Shown here one piece after another: positions 6,586 through 14,069 of a DNA stretch of 23,677 nucleotides. Within the stretch, counting starts at the first letter, position 1. Each line of letters opens with the position of its first letter. Source of the DNA: Frankiales bacterium. Its GTDB lineage: Bacteria > Actinomycetota > Actinomycetes > Mycobacteriales > SCTD01. Location: the NCBI GenBank assembly GCA_025464695.1, contig JAODNQ010000262.1, positions 1 to 23,677 of the forward strand, read 5' to 3'. Under the pieces are notes generated by a model. It had not been told where the DNA came from and made no database searches. It saw nothing but the letters and a program-made list of their open reading frames with translations. Made by a program: the position numbers and the translations under genes.

Positions 6586-6609
6586 GGCCGCGCACCCCCG
6601 TGCGCGGTC
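6586..6609 (+). other. Strong intra-operon hairpin between tauD and the binding-protein gene
   Basis: CCGCGCAC at 6588-6595 and GTGCGCGG at 6600-6607 pair perfectly across a CCCC loop, and the stem can be extended by a G.U and a G-C pair to 6586-6609. It begins 34 bases after the tauD stop and ends 29 bases before the next start. It may partly terminate the transcript or protect mRNA ends; no U-tract follows. Confidence 0.5.
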
Positions 6610-6625
6610 TCCGACCCCTGCCTCC

Positions 6626-6635
6626 AGGAGCTCCT
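6626..6635 (+). promoter_or_regulatory. Palindromic ribosome-binding site AGGAGCTCCT
   Basis: The AGGAG ribosome site (6626-6630) of the binding-protein gene is the left half of a perfect 10-base palindrome. The right half lies between it and the GTG at 6639, giving an eight-base spacing. This supports the choice of start. Confidence 0.5.
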
Positions 6636-6638
6636 CCC

Positions 6639-7709
6639 GTGCGCACGACCCTGCTCGCCCGCCCCACCTCCGCCCTGGCCCTCGTCGGCCTGCTGGCGCT
6701 GACCGCCTGCGGGACCTCCGACGCCTCCTCCGAGAAGGGGACGACCGCGTCCTCCGACCTGTCGATCGGCGTCGGCTACTTCCAGAGCGCGACGACCGGC
6801 CCCGAGGTCGTCGTCGCCGGCAACGACGACCTCGCGTCGAAGATCGACGGGAAGATCAAGCTGACCCCGATCGACTCCGGCGTCGCCGGTCTCGCCGAGC
6901 TGCGCAGCGGGGCGTTCCCGTTCGTCTCCGGCGTCGGCAACCCGCCCGTGGTCGGGGCCATCGCCAACGACACGAAGCTCAAGGTCGTGTTCGCCGAGTA
7001 CTTCGACGCCGCCCAGCTCGTCGTCCCGCCGTCCGTGAAGACCGACGCCGACCTCGCCGGCAAGACCGTCGGCGCCCTGCAGGGCTCCAGCGAGGACTTC
7101 GAGATCCGCGGCTGGCTCTCGAGCAAGGGCCTGACGGGGAAGACGAAGGTGGTCGGCTTCCCGAGCGAGGCCGCCATCGCCGCCGCCTACAAGGCCGGCC
7201 GCATCGACGCCGGCTACGTCGAGATCGCCCAGGCGCTGGAGCTGAAGAAGACCAAGGGCGCGCGCCAGGTCGTGACCGCGGAGGAGATCGCGAAGCTCGG
7301 CTTCCCCTCGCTCAACGTCCTGGCGGTGACCGACGAGTTCGCCGCCCAGCACCGGCCGGTCGTGCAACAGGTGGTCTGCCAGGTCATGCGCGCGCAGACC
7401 CTCGTGAAGGGCGCCCAGGGCGACACCTACATCGGCAACGCCGGCAAGCTCGCCGGCGCCACTCCCGAGCAGGCGGTCCCCGCGACCAAGATCCTGCCGT
7501 TCGTGCCCGCCGCCGAGCAGCTGTCCTGGTTCAAGGAGAGCCCGACCGGCGACCTCGGGAGCGGCCGGATCGCGAAGGCGTACGCGCTGACCGCGCAGTT
7601 CCTCAAGGACCAGGGCCGCGTGAAGACGACGCCGACCGTCGAGCAGATCGCGTCGCACCTCGACAGCAGCTACGTCGAGCAGGCGCTGAAGGACGGCTGC
7701 GGCGCATGA
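6639..7709 (+). CDS. tauA: Taurine/sulfonate ABC transporter substrate-binding lipoprotein
   Basis: A 356-residue periplasmic-type binding protein of the TauA/SsuA family. GTG at 6639 gives a lipoprotein signal: short basic start, hydrophobic run ALALVGLLALTAC with lipobox LTAC and C24 as the lipidated residue, then a Ser/Thr-rich linker. The mature part begins SIGVGYFQSATTGPEVVVA and continues with the SsuA-like sequence VAGLAELRSGAFPFVSGVGNPP, given here only in part, and a GALQGSSEDFEIRGWL segment typical of taurine and sulfonate binders. It should capture the substrate outside the membrane for the next two gene products. Its TGA overlaps the ATPase ATG as ATGA (7706-7709), so the two are translationally coupled. 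Nitrate and thiamine-precursor binders share the fold, but the TauD neighbour and the cysteine leader favour organosulfur. Confidence 0.87.
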   Translation: MRTTLLARPTSALALVGLLALTACGTSDASSEKGTTASSDLSIGVGYFQSATTGPEVVVAGNDDLASKIDGKIKLTPIDSGVAGLAELRSGAFPFVSGVGNPPVVGAIANDTKLKVVFAEYFDAAQLVVPPSVKTDADLAGKTVGALQGSSEDFEIRGWLSSKGLTGKTKVVGFPSEAAIAAAYKAGRIDAGYVEIAQALELKKTKGARQVVTAEEIAKLGFPSLNVLAVTDEFAAQHRPVVQQVVCQVMRAQTLVKGAQGDTYIGNAGKLAGATPEQAVPATKILPFVPAAEQLSWFKESPTGDLGSGRIAKAYALTAQFLKDQGRVKTTPTVEQIASHLDSSYVEQALKDGCGA

Positions 7710-8485
7710 CGGTCACCACCGCTCCCGCGGTGCAGCTCGAGGGGGTGCGCAAGCAGTTCCCGGGGACGCGCCGCAGCCCGGGCCGGGTGGCCCTGGACGG
7801 CTTCGACCTGACCGTGCGCGAGGGCGAGTTCCTGTGCCTGCTGGGCCCCTCGGGGTGCGGCAAGTCGACCCTGCTCGACCTGCTGGCCGGCTTCAGCACG
7901 CCCGACGGCGGAGCCGTCCTCGTCGACGGCTCCCCCGTCACGGGGCCCGGTCCGGACCGCGGCGTGCTGTTCCAGACGCCGATGCTGTTCCCCTGGCTGA
8001 CCGCTCTCGACAACGTCCTCTACGGCCCCCGGGCCCGCGGCGAGCTCGACCCGGGCACCCGGGCGCACGCCCTGGAGCTGCTGCACACCGTCGGGCTCGG
8101 CGACGCCGTCGGCGCCTACCCGCACGAGCTCTCGGGCGGCATGCGGCACCGCGTCGCGTTCGCCCGCGTGCTGGTCAACCGGCCGCGGCTGCTGCTCATG
8201 GACGAGCCCTTCGGGGCGCTCGACGCCATCACCCGGGTCGCCCTGCAGCGGTTCCTGCTCGAGCTGTGGCAGCGCGACCGTACGACCATCGTCTTCGTGA
8301 CGCACGACGTCGAGGAGGCCGTCCTGCTGGGCGACCGGGTGTGCGTGATGTCCGGCAGCCCCGGCCGCACGCGCGCCCTGATCGACGTCGACCTGCCGCG
8401 CCCGCGGACCATCGACGACACCGAGACCCTGGCCTTCGTGCAGCTGAAGCGCCAGGTCCGGCAGGCGCTCGAGAAGGAGCACTAG
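7706..8485 (+). CDS. tauB: Taurine/sulfonate ABC transporter ATP-binding protein
   Basis: A 259-residue ABC ATPase energising the importer. Walker A is GPSGCGKST at residues 47-55, the Q-loop glutamine is in GVLFQTPMLFPWL, the signature is LSGGM, Walker B is LLLMDEPFGALD and the switch histidine is in FVTHDVEEAVLLGDRV. The short QxxxLFPWLT loop and the family-specific DAITR after the D-loop match TauB/SsuB/NrtD-type ATPases. It starts within the previous gene's stop (ATGA) and ends with TAG immediately before the permease GTG, with AAGGAG at 8474-8479 serving the next gene. It belongs to the leader-tauDABC-like operon and acts on the cytoplasmic face of the membrane. Confidence 0.93.
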   Translation: MTVTTAPAVQLEGVRKQFPGTRRSPGRVALDGFDLTVREGEFLCLLGPSGCGKSTLLDLLAGFSTPDGGAVLVDGSPVTGPGPDRGVLFQTPMLFPWLTALDNVLYGPRARGELDPGTRAHALELLHTVGLGDAVGAYPHELSGGMRHRVAFARVLVNRPRLLLMDEPFGALDAITRVALQRFLLELWQRDRTTIVFVTHDVEEAVLLGDRVCVMSGSPGRTRALIDVDLPRPRTIDDTETLAFVQLKRQVRQALEKEH

Positions 8486-9355
8486 GTGGCTCTCGACCCC
8501 GGCCTGGAGCGGCCCACGACGCCCCCGCTCGACCCGCACGCCGTAGCCGTCGGGCGTCCGGCCCGTCGGCGCGACTGGTCCCGCGTGGCCTACGGCCTGC
8601 TGGGGCTGCTGCTGTTCGCGGCCGCCTGGCAGGTGTTCAGCCTGCTCAAGGACGACCCCGTCATCCTCCCGACGGTCCCGTCGACGCTCAGCACCGCCTT
8701 CCACGCCCTGACCGAGCCGTACCCGGCGGTGCAGGGCAGGACGCTGCTCGGACACGCCGCCGTCAGCGGGCTGCGCATCCTCGCCGGCTGGGGTGCCGGG
8801 GTCCTGCTCGGGGTCGCGCTCGGCGGAGCGATGACGTCCTTCCGGCCGCTGCGCCACGTGCTGGACCCGCTCATCGAGCTGACTCGTCCGCTCCCCCCGC
8901 TCGCCTTCGTCCCGCTGTTCATCGTCTGGTTCGGGATCGGCGAGACGTCCAAGTTCCTGCTGATCGTGCTCGGCGTGACGCCGATCATGGTCATCGCCAC
9001 GGTCACCGCGCTCGACGTCGTGCCCGGCGACCTCGTCAAGGCGAGCCGCAGCCTGGGCGCGTCGCCGCTGCACGCCCTCGTGACCGTGCGGCTGCGGGCG
9101 GCCCTGCCGGGCATCGTCACCGGCATGCGCCTCGCCCTGGGCGGCGCCTGGACCAGCATCGTCGCGGTCGAGTTCATCGCTTCGACCAGCGGTCTCGGCT
9201 ACCTCATCAACAACGCCGGGGTGAACCTGCAGGCCGCCCTCGTGATGAGCGGGATCCTGGCCATCGCGGTGCTGGGACTGCTGTTCGACGGCGTGCTGCG
9301 CCTGCTGCTGCGGCTCGCGGACCCGAGCACGCGGGCGGTCAGGCCCGGGCGCTGA
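8486..9355 (+). CDS. tauC: Taurine/sulfonate ABC transporter permease
   Basis: A 289-residue integral membrane permease of the binding-protein-dependent (SsuC/TauC) type. About six hydrophobic helices are seen, starting with VAYGLLGLLLFAAAW after a 30-residue hydrophilic N-terminus. PLPPLAFVPLFIVWFGIGETSK is the typical mid-protein segment (shown only partly here: PLAFVPLFIVWFGIGE). The EAA-type coupling loop to the ATPase appears as KASRSLGASPLHALV. GTG at 8486 follows the ATPase stop without a gap, and AAGGAG lies six bases before it. It is the last gene of the operon; its end overlaps the convergent GGDEF-EAL gene by 17 bases inside an inverted repeat. Confidence 0.93.
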   Translation: MALDPGLERPTTPPLDPHAVAVGRPARRRDWSRVAYGLLGLLLFAAAWQVFSLLKDDPVILPTVPSTLSTAFHALTEPYPAVQGRTLLGHAAVSGLRILAGWGAGVLLGVALGGAMTSFRPLRHVLDPLIELTRPLPPLAFVPLFIVWFGIGETSKFLLIVLGVTPIMVIATVTALDVVPGDLVKASRSLGASPLHALVTVRLRAALPGIVTGMRLALGGAWTSIVAVEFIASTSGLGYLINNAGVNLQAALVMSGILAIAVLGLLFDGVLRLLLRLADPSTRAVRPGR

Positions 9356-9357
9356 CC
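9337..9357. terminator. Inverted repeat across convergent stops of tauC and the EAL gene
   Basis: GGTCAG at 9337-9342 pairs with CTGACC at 9352-9357, around a GC-rich centre GCCCGGGC plus one G. The minus-strand stop (9339-9341) and the plus-strand TGA (9353-9355) form part of the two arms, as at 1253-1275. It is a plausible bidirectional terminator without U-tract. Confidence 0.45.
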
Positions 9358-11300
9358 ACCGGCACGGGCAGCAGCAGGAGGTCCGCGGGCACCGGGCGCC
9401 CGACGTGCCAGCCCTGCAGCAGGTCGTAGCCGGAGTCACGGAGCACCCGCGCCTGCTCCGCGGTCTCGACGCCCTCGGCGACGACCTCGAGCCCCACGCT
9501 GTGCGCCAGCTCGACCACGGCCCGCACCACCGCGCGGTCGGCGACGTGGTCGGCCATGCCCGCCACGAACGCCCGGTCGAGCTTGAGCTCGTCGAGCGGG
9601 AGGTCCCGCAGCTGGCCGAGCGAGGTGTAGCCCGGACCGAAGTCGTCCAGGCTCAACCGGAAGCCGGCGGACGACAGGTCCCGCAGCACCGCGTGCGCCC
9701 GCACCGGGTCCTCCAGGATGGCGGTCTCGGTGAGCTCCAGGCACAGCCGGTGCGGCGCCAGGCCGTGCCGGGCGACGGCCGCCCGGGCACCGGCGAGCAG
9801 GCCGGGCGCGGCGAGGTCGCGGGCACTGAGGTTCACCGCGCACGACAGCACGCACCCGCTGCGCTCCCAGGCGGACAGCTGCGCGGCAGCGGCGTCCAGC
9901 ACCCACCGGGTGAGCGGCAGGACAAGGCCGGTGCGCTCGGCGAGGGGCAGGAAGGCGTCGGGGGCGAGCAGGCCGCGGGTCGGGTGCCGTTAACGCACCA
10001 GCGCCTCGACGCGCACGACCCGGCCGTCGTCGGCCCTCGCCTGGGGTTGGTAGTGCAGCACCAGCTGGTCGCCCTCGACGGCCCGCCGCAGGTCGGCCAG
10101 CAGCTGCAGCTGCGTGGGGTCGAAGGGCGCGAGCGCCGGGTCGAACAGCGCAGTGCCCGCGGTGCGCGCCTTCGCAGCCCGCACCGCGGCGTCGGCCGAC
10201 TGCAGCAGCGCCGGCCCCGACGTCGCCTGGGCGGGGAAGAGCACCGCGCCGAGGCTGGCTGCCGGCACGACCTCGACGCCCGCGACCTCGACCGCCCCGA
10301 GCAGGTCGGCGCGCACCCGGGCGAGCAGCTGCTGGGCCTCCGCCTCGTTCACCACCCCGGGCACCAGGAGCGCGAACTCGTCGCTCCCCAGCCGCGCCGA
10401 CACCCCGTGCGTCGTGGCCTCGAGCACGCGCCCCACGTGCTGCAGCAGGGCGTCGCCGGCGGCGTGCCCCAGGCCGTCGTTCACCCGGGTGAAGTCGTCG
10501 AGGTCCGCCAGCACCACGGCGGCCGGCTCCCCGTCCGCGACCAGCTCCGCGAGCCGCTGCTCGAAGGCGGTGCGGCTCAGCAGACCGGTCAGCGCGTCGT
10601 GGTCGGCGAGGTGCTGGGCCCGCAGCGTGCGGCGGCGCAGCCGCGACGTGATCGCCGTGGTGAGCCCTCCGAGCGCGAGAGCCAGAGCCGCCAGCCCCCA
10701 CGCCAGGTGGACGACGAGCGAGCGCTCCCCGCGCCGCAGGTCCGCAGCCAGCGGCTCGTACGGCAGGTAGACCTCGAGCACACCGACGACCTCGTCCGGC
10801 CGGTCTCCGCGCACCGGCACGTAGGCCTCGACGGCGGTGCCGAAGTCCCGCTCCGCGACGTTCTCGTCCGCGACGAGGTGGGTGACGCCGCTGTTCGGCT
10901 CCCCGTCGAGCGCCTCCTCGATGTCGTCCTCGAGGGGGAAGCGACGTCCCACGATGCCCGGCGCGTCGCTCGCGACCACCCGGCCCGCGCGGTCCCACAC
11001 CTTCACCCGCAGCACCGTCTCGCGCAGCCCGGGTCGCGCCAGCACCCGCTCCAGCCCCGCCTGCGCCTGCGCGGTCGACGCCCCGGTCAGGTCGCCGTCG
11101 GGCAGGGCCGGGCCGACGGCGAGGTCCGCGACGGCCTGGGCGGCCGAGAGTGCGTCGCGCAGGGTCTCGGCCGTGCGCTGGCCGCGGTACTGGTGGACGA
11201 GCGTGAGGCCGAGCAGGAGCACCGGCACCAGAGCCGCTGCCTGGAAGGCGACGAACCAGGTCCACGAGCGACCCGCCGGAGGCGTGCGCGGGCGGGTCAC
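9339..11300 (-). pseudogene. Membrane GGDEF-EAL protein interrupted by an in-frame TAA
   Basis: A two-domain cyclic-di-GMP enzyme frame of 653 codons broken by one TAA at codon 437 (9990-9992). First part: one N-terminal membrane helix (about residues 15-33), an extracytoplasmic sensor region to about 205, a second helix (LAWGLAALALALGG), then a GGDEF domain with DHDALTGLLSRTAF and the active-site variant GSDEF at 305-309; no RxxD inhibitory site is evident. The EAL domain begins EALVR at 432-436, meets TAA where family members have tryptophan, and continues in the same frame as RHPTRGLLAP. All other EAL residues remain: NLSARDL, ELTETAIL, LDDFGPGYTSL, LKLDRAF, VAEGVET and LLQGWHVGRP. So this is a single nonsense codon and not a frameshift: a recent mutation, a sequence error or readthrough. 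GTG at 11300 lies 37 bases after the ceramidase stop, so both are probably cotranscribed. Confidence 0.85.
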
Positions 11301-11301
11301 T

Positions 11302-11318
11302 CCTGCGGCATCGGCAGG
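11302..11318 (-). promoter_or_regulatory. Hairpin covering the ribosome site of the GGDEF-EAL gene
   Basis: On the minus strand CCTGC-CGATGCC-GCAGG immediately precedes AGTG, so the only AGGA-like ribosome site is inside a five-base stem one base before the GTG at 11300. A four-codon ORF (MPQE) in the loop ends with TGA overlapping this GTG. Translation may therefore depend on ribosomes from upstream. The stem is short and could be chance. Confidence 0.3.
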
Positions 11319-11337
11319 CGCCCCGCACCGGTTGAGG

Positions 11338-13686
11338 TCAGCCGCGCAGCCGGCGTGCCCCCAGTCCCGCGGTGACCGCTCCCAGCGCCAGCAGGGCCGC
11401 GGCCAGCGGCAGCACCGGGGTGGTGCCCGTCGCCGGCAGCCGTCCTCCCGGCGCCGCGGCCACCCCGCCGCCCGACGCCGGCAGCACCGCCGGCGCGGTC
11501 CGGCCCGTCGCGGTCAGGCAGGTCCGCGGCCCGGCCGCCGCCCGGTCCCCGGTGCGTCCGCGGAGGGTGACCGGCGCGCCGTTGCAGTTGCCGTACCGGT
11601 CGCGCACCGTGCCGGCGGCAGCGGCGGCCGTCACCCGCGGGGCGCCGTCGGCGGCGGCCGGCCGGGAGGTCAGGTCGACCTCGGGGACGGCGTCGGGGTA
11701 GCGCACCCGGCCGCCCGGCTCGACCGACAGCCGGGTGCTCGGGCTGACGGCGAACGACGACGACACCAGCCGGTAGTGGTTCCCGGTCACGACGAAGCGG
11801 TGCTGCCCGACCGGCTCCGACCGGGGGACCTCCCACTGGAGGTCGTACCGGCCGGCGCCGCTGACGGTCCACAGGAGCTGCTGGCCGAGGTCGTCCGTGG
11901 CGCGGACCCACCCGGACGCGGCCCGGCGCTCGACCGTCACGAAGGCGCGGCCGGCAGGCATGTCCAGGCCGCGCGGGCCGCCCTGCCACGCGTAGGCGGC
12001 ACGGGCGAGCCGCTGCACCGGTCCCGGCTGGGCCAGGGCGCGCGCCGAGGTCGCCCCCGTGCCGAACGGGGCGCCGTCGACCCGGACGCCGAGGCGCGGG
12101 TCGAACGCGTAGGGCGGGGGAGCCGGCTGACCCTTCGCCAGCTGTCCCGCGAGCGCGGCGAGCTGCTCCTGCAGCAGCACCGACGACGTCCGCCCGAACA
12201 TGGTCGAGCCGCCCTCGTAGTGCTGCATGTCGTACTCCTCCGGCGTCGGGAAGTACGACAGGTACTCGTTCGCGAGCCCGCTGAGCTGCACCGCCTCGAC
12301 ACCGCTGCCCGCCGCCGCCAGCACGGCCGCGCGCACCCGACGGCCCATCTCCACCGTCATCTCGCCCGGCACGGTCGCGATGACCCGCGGTCCGACGCGG
12401 GCCACGAGCAGGGGGACGGCCTTCGGCGGGCCGCCGCCCTGGCGGGTCACCTGCACCTTGACGCCGTGCGTCGGGTCGACGGGGTCGGCGACCGGCAGGC
12501 GGTAGCCCTCGAACGCCTGGTGCGTCACGTCGTACAGCGGGCCGCGGCCCTCCTCGGAGCCGGTGAACAGCGGCAGCCCGGACACGGCCGTCCCCGACGT
12601 CGGTCCCGCGGCGGTGTCCTGGCCGCAGAAGCACAGGCGGGTCCAGCGGGTGTCGAGGGCCGGGCGCTCGGTCAGGTCCTTCCCCGCCCTGCGCCACGCC
12701 TCGACCATCGCCTCGGCCTCCCGCCGTCCGACCTGCTCGGCGTACGCGGGGCCGTTGCTCGTCAGACCGGCGCTCATGTCGCCCTCGTCCGTGTTGCCGT
12801 AGGCGTTGACGACGTCCTGCCCCGCCGGCACCCCGCCCTCGGAGCGGAGCACCCGCTCGACCTCGCGGTTCGCCGCGCCGTGGTGGTCGTCGTTGTAGAC
12901 GCCGAACGTGTAGCGGTTGACCGTCCCGTGGTCCGCGAAGGTCGACCAGGTGCCCACCGGGCGGTAGCGCCCCTCGACCTGCTTGTCGACGCGCAGCACC
13001 TGCACCTCGGGGTCGACGGTGTGGACCGCACCGGCAGGGTCCTGGGCCACGGTGCCCTGGCCGTACTCCTCCGTCAGGCCGTGGTCGTGCAGGTGCGCCT
13101 CGAGGCTGCGGTTCCGGGTCAGGCCCACGATCCGCGACGTGCCCCACCCGAGCTTCGCCGGCGCGAGGTCGTCGTCGGCCCGGGTGATCGCCTGGACCAG
13201 GCGGTCGACCTCGAACCGGTACAGCTGCGGGTCGAGGGCGCCGGTGACGTTCTGCTCGGTCGGGGTGCTCGTCGTCATGAAGACCGTGTTGTAGGTGGCG
13301 GCGTTGTAGTAGCCGCTCGGGGCCGCGTGCGTGTGGCTGGCGCTGACGACGATGCTGTCCTCGCCGAAGCCGCGCGCCCTCAGCCGGCTCGCCGCCTCGG
13401 CGACCACCCCGCCCGCGATCCCGTTGAGGCCCGCGGCCACCAGGGCGAGCTTCCTGCCGCCGCGCTCGAGCACGATCGCGCGCGCCTCGATGCGGGTGTG
13501 GACGCCCTCGAGGACGGCGTCGCTGCGGACCCAGCCCTGCATGTAGTAGCCGGTGGGGCTGGTGAGGTCGGCCCGCCCGACGCCCGCCCGCAGCCCGTCG
13601 GCGGGAGGCGCCGCCGCCGAGCCGGGCAGGGCCAGCCCGAGCACGCAGCCGGCGGACGCGAGCAGGACGGCGAGGGGTCGGCGCAC
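11338..13686 (-). CDS. Secreted neutral ceramidase with LPATG cell-wall anchor
   Basis: A 782-residue neutral/alkaline ceramidase-family exoenzyme that would release the fatty acid from ceramide and leave sphingosine. It has an N-terminal signal peptide (MRRPLAVLLASAGCVLGLALPGSAAA), the family start VGRADLTSPTGYYMQGW, HTRIEARAIVL, a zinc-binding SASHTHAAPSGY near residue 118 and the nucleophile segment NTDEGDMSAG with Ser305. YLSYFPTPEEY is a late conserved piece, followed by the C-terminal immunoglobulin-like domain. Unusually it ends with a sortase signal: LPATG at 750-754, a hydrophobic stretch and RRLRG. It should thus be covalently attached to the wall. GTG at 13686 has no ribosome site but a TACCGT box six bases upstream, so it is probably leaderless. 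The GGDEF-EAL gene follows on the same strand; the S1P-lyase-like gene is 6 kb away. Confidence 0.9.
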   Translation of the reverse strand: MRRPLAVLLASAGCVLGLALPGSAAAPPADGLRAGVGRADLTSPTGYYMQGWVRSDAVLEGVHTRIEARAIVLERGGRKLALVAAGLNGIAGGVVAEAASRLRARGFGEDSIVVSASHTHAAPSGYYNAATYNTVFMTTSTPTEQNVTGALDPQLYRFEVDRLVQAITRADDDLAPAKLGWGTSRIVGLTRNRSLEAHLHDHGLTEEYGQGTVAQDPAGAVHTVDPEVQVLRVDKQVEGRYRPVGTWSTFADHGTVNRYTFGVYNDDHHGAANREVERVLRSEGGVPAGQDVVNAYGNTDEGDMSAGLTSNGPAYAEQVGRREAEAMVEAWRRAGKDLTERPALDTRWTRLCFCGQDTAAGPTSGTAVSGLPLFTGSEEGRGPLYDVTHQAFEGYRLPVADPVDPTHGVKVQVTRQGGGPPKAVPLLVARVGPRVIATVPGEMTVEMGRRVRAAVLAAAGSGVEAVQLSGLANEYLSYFPTPEEYDMQHYEGGSTMFGRTSSVLLQEQLAALAGQLAKGQPAPPPYAFDPRLGVRVDGAPFGTGATSARALAQPGPVQRLARAAYAWQGGPRGLDMPAGRAFVTVERRAASGWVRATDDLGQQLLWTVSGAGRYDLQWEVPRSEPVGQHRFVVTGNHYRLVSSSFAVSPSTRLSVEPGGRVRYPDAVPEVDLTSRPAAADGAPRVTAAAAAGTVRDRYGNCNGAPVTLRGRTGDRAAAGPRTCLTATGRTAPAVLPASGGGVAAAPGGRLPATGTTPVLPLAAALLALGAVTAGLGARRLRG

Positions 13687-13698
13687 GCCGGGACGGTA
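13687..13698 (-). promoter_or_regulatory. Leaderless-type -10 box of the ceramidase gene
   Basis: Read on the minus strand: TACCGT (13698 to 13693), then CCCGGC, then GTG at 13686. No Shine-Dalgarno is present. Confidence 0.5.
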
Positions 13699-13754
13699 AC
13701 GGCGTGCGGGGCGGCGCGCGAGGGTCCTCCACGCCGGGAGCCGGGCCGCAGTCC

Positions 13755-13783
13755 TTGACCGGGCGGCGCGTGCGCTCGACCAT
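13755..13783 (+). promoter_or_regulatory. Possible promoter of the small Cys/His-rich gene
   Basis: TTGACC at 13755-13760, a 17-base spacer and GACCAT at 13778-13783 resemble -35 and -10 elements and would give a leader of about 20 nt before ATG 13812, containing AGGG as ribosome site. It lies in the 125-base gap divergent from the ceramidase promoter; nothing else stands out in that gap. Confidence 0.3.
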
Positions 13784-13811
13784 CAGGCGGTGCAGGATCC
13801 GCAGGGCGTCC

Positions 13812-14018
13812 ATGAGCCGTGACCGCAGTCGTCTCGGCTTCCTCGAGCGCCTCATGTTCAGCTTCATGGGTCCGCCCCAGGTCGGCGACGTCAACGCGCC
13901 GTCCACCCTGGTGCGCGACCCCGCGGCCGACCTGTGCCACCGGTGCGGGCAGCCTTGGGACGCGCACGAGCGGGTGCACACCGGGTCGATGACCTACCGG
14001 CGCTGCCCGACGCCGTAG
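13812..14018 (+). CDS. Small conserved Cys/His-rich (zinc-ribbon-like) protein
   Basis: A 68-residue protein beginning MSRDRSRLGFLERLMFSFMG. The second half contains CHRCGQPWDAHERVHT and MTYRRCP: C42 and C45 as a CxxC pair, H52, H56 and C65, enough ligands for one zinc ion. I recall small actinobacterial proteins of this type with an ADLCxRCGxPWxxHERVHTGS core, but know no function. ATG at 13812 is chosen because AGGG lies close upstream and the family seems to begin near FMGPPQ; an in-frame extension to 13704 would run into the ceramidase promoter. It lies divergent from the ceramidase and in line with the lipid operon, but is separated from the latter by a promoter region. Confidence 0.7.
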   Translation: MSRDRSRLGFLERLMFSFMGPPQVGDVNAPSTLVRDPAADLCHRCGQPWDAHERVHTGSMTYRRCPTP

Positions 14019-14054
14019 CCGCGCAGCGAGCCGGCCGCGGCGCCGGACCGGCCG

Positions 14055-14068
14055 ACCGACCGGTCGGT
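14055..14068. promoter_or_regulatory. 14-bp perfect palindrome, TetR-operator-like
   Basis: ACCGACCGGTCGGT reads identically on both strands. It lies about 60 bases before the predicted transcript start of the acyl-CoA reductase operon. Perfect palindromes of this sort are typical of TetR-family operators, but no regulator gene is adjacent, so the assignment is tentative. Confidence 0.4.
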
Positions 14069-14069
14069 G

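Noticed and set aside
4380..7658. 1092-codon open frame on the minus strand
   Set aside because: It runs through the lyase-like gene in another frame and antisense to the leader, tauD and binding-protein genes. It has no recognisable domain.
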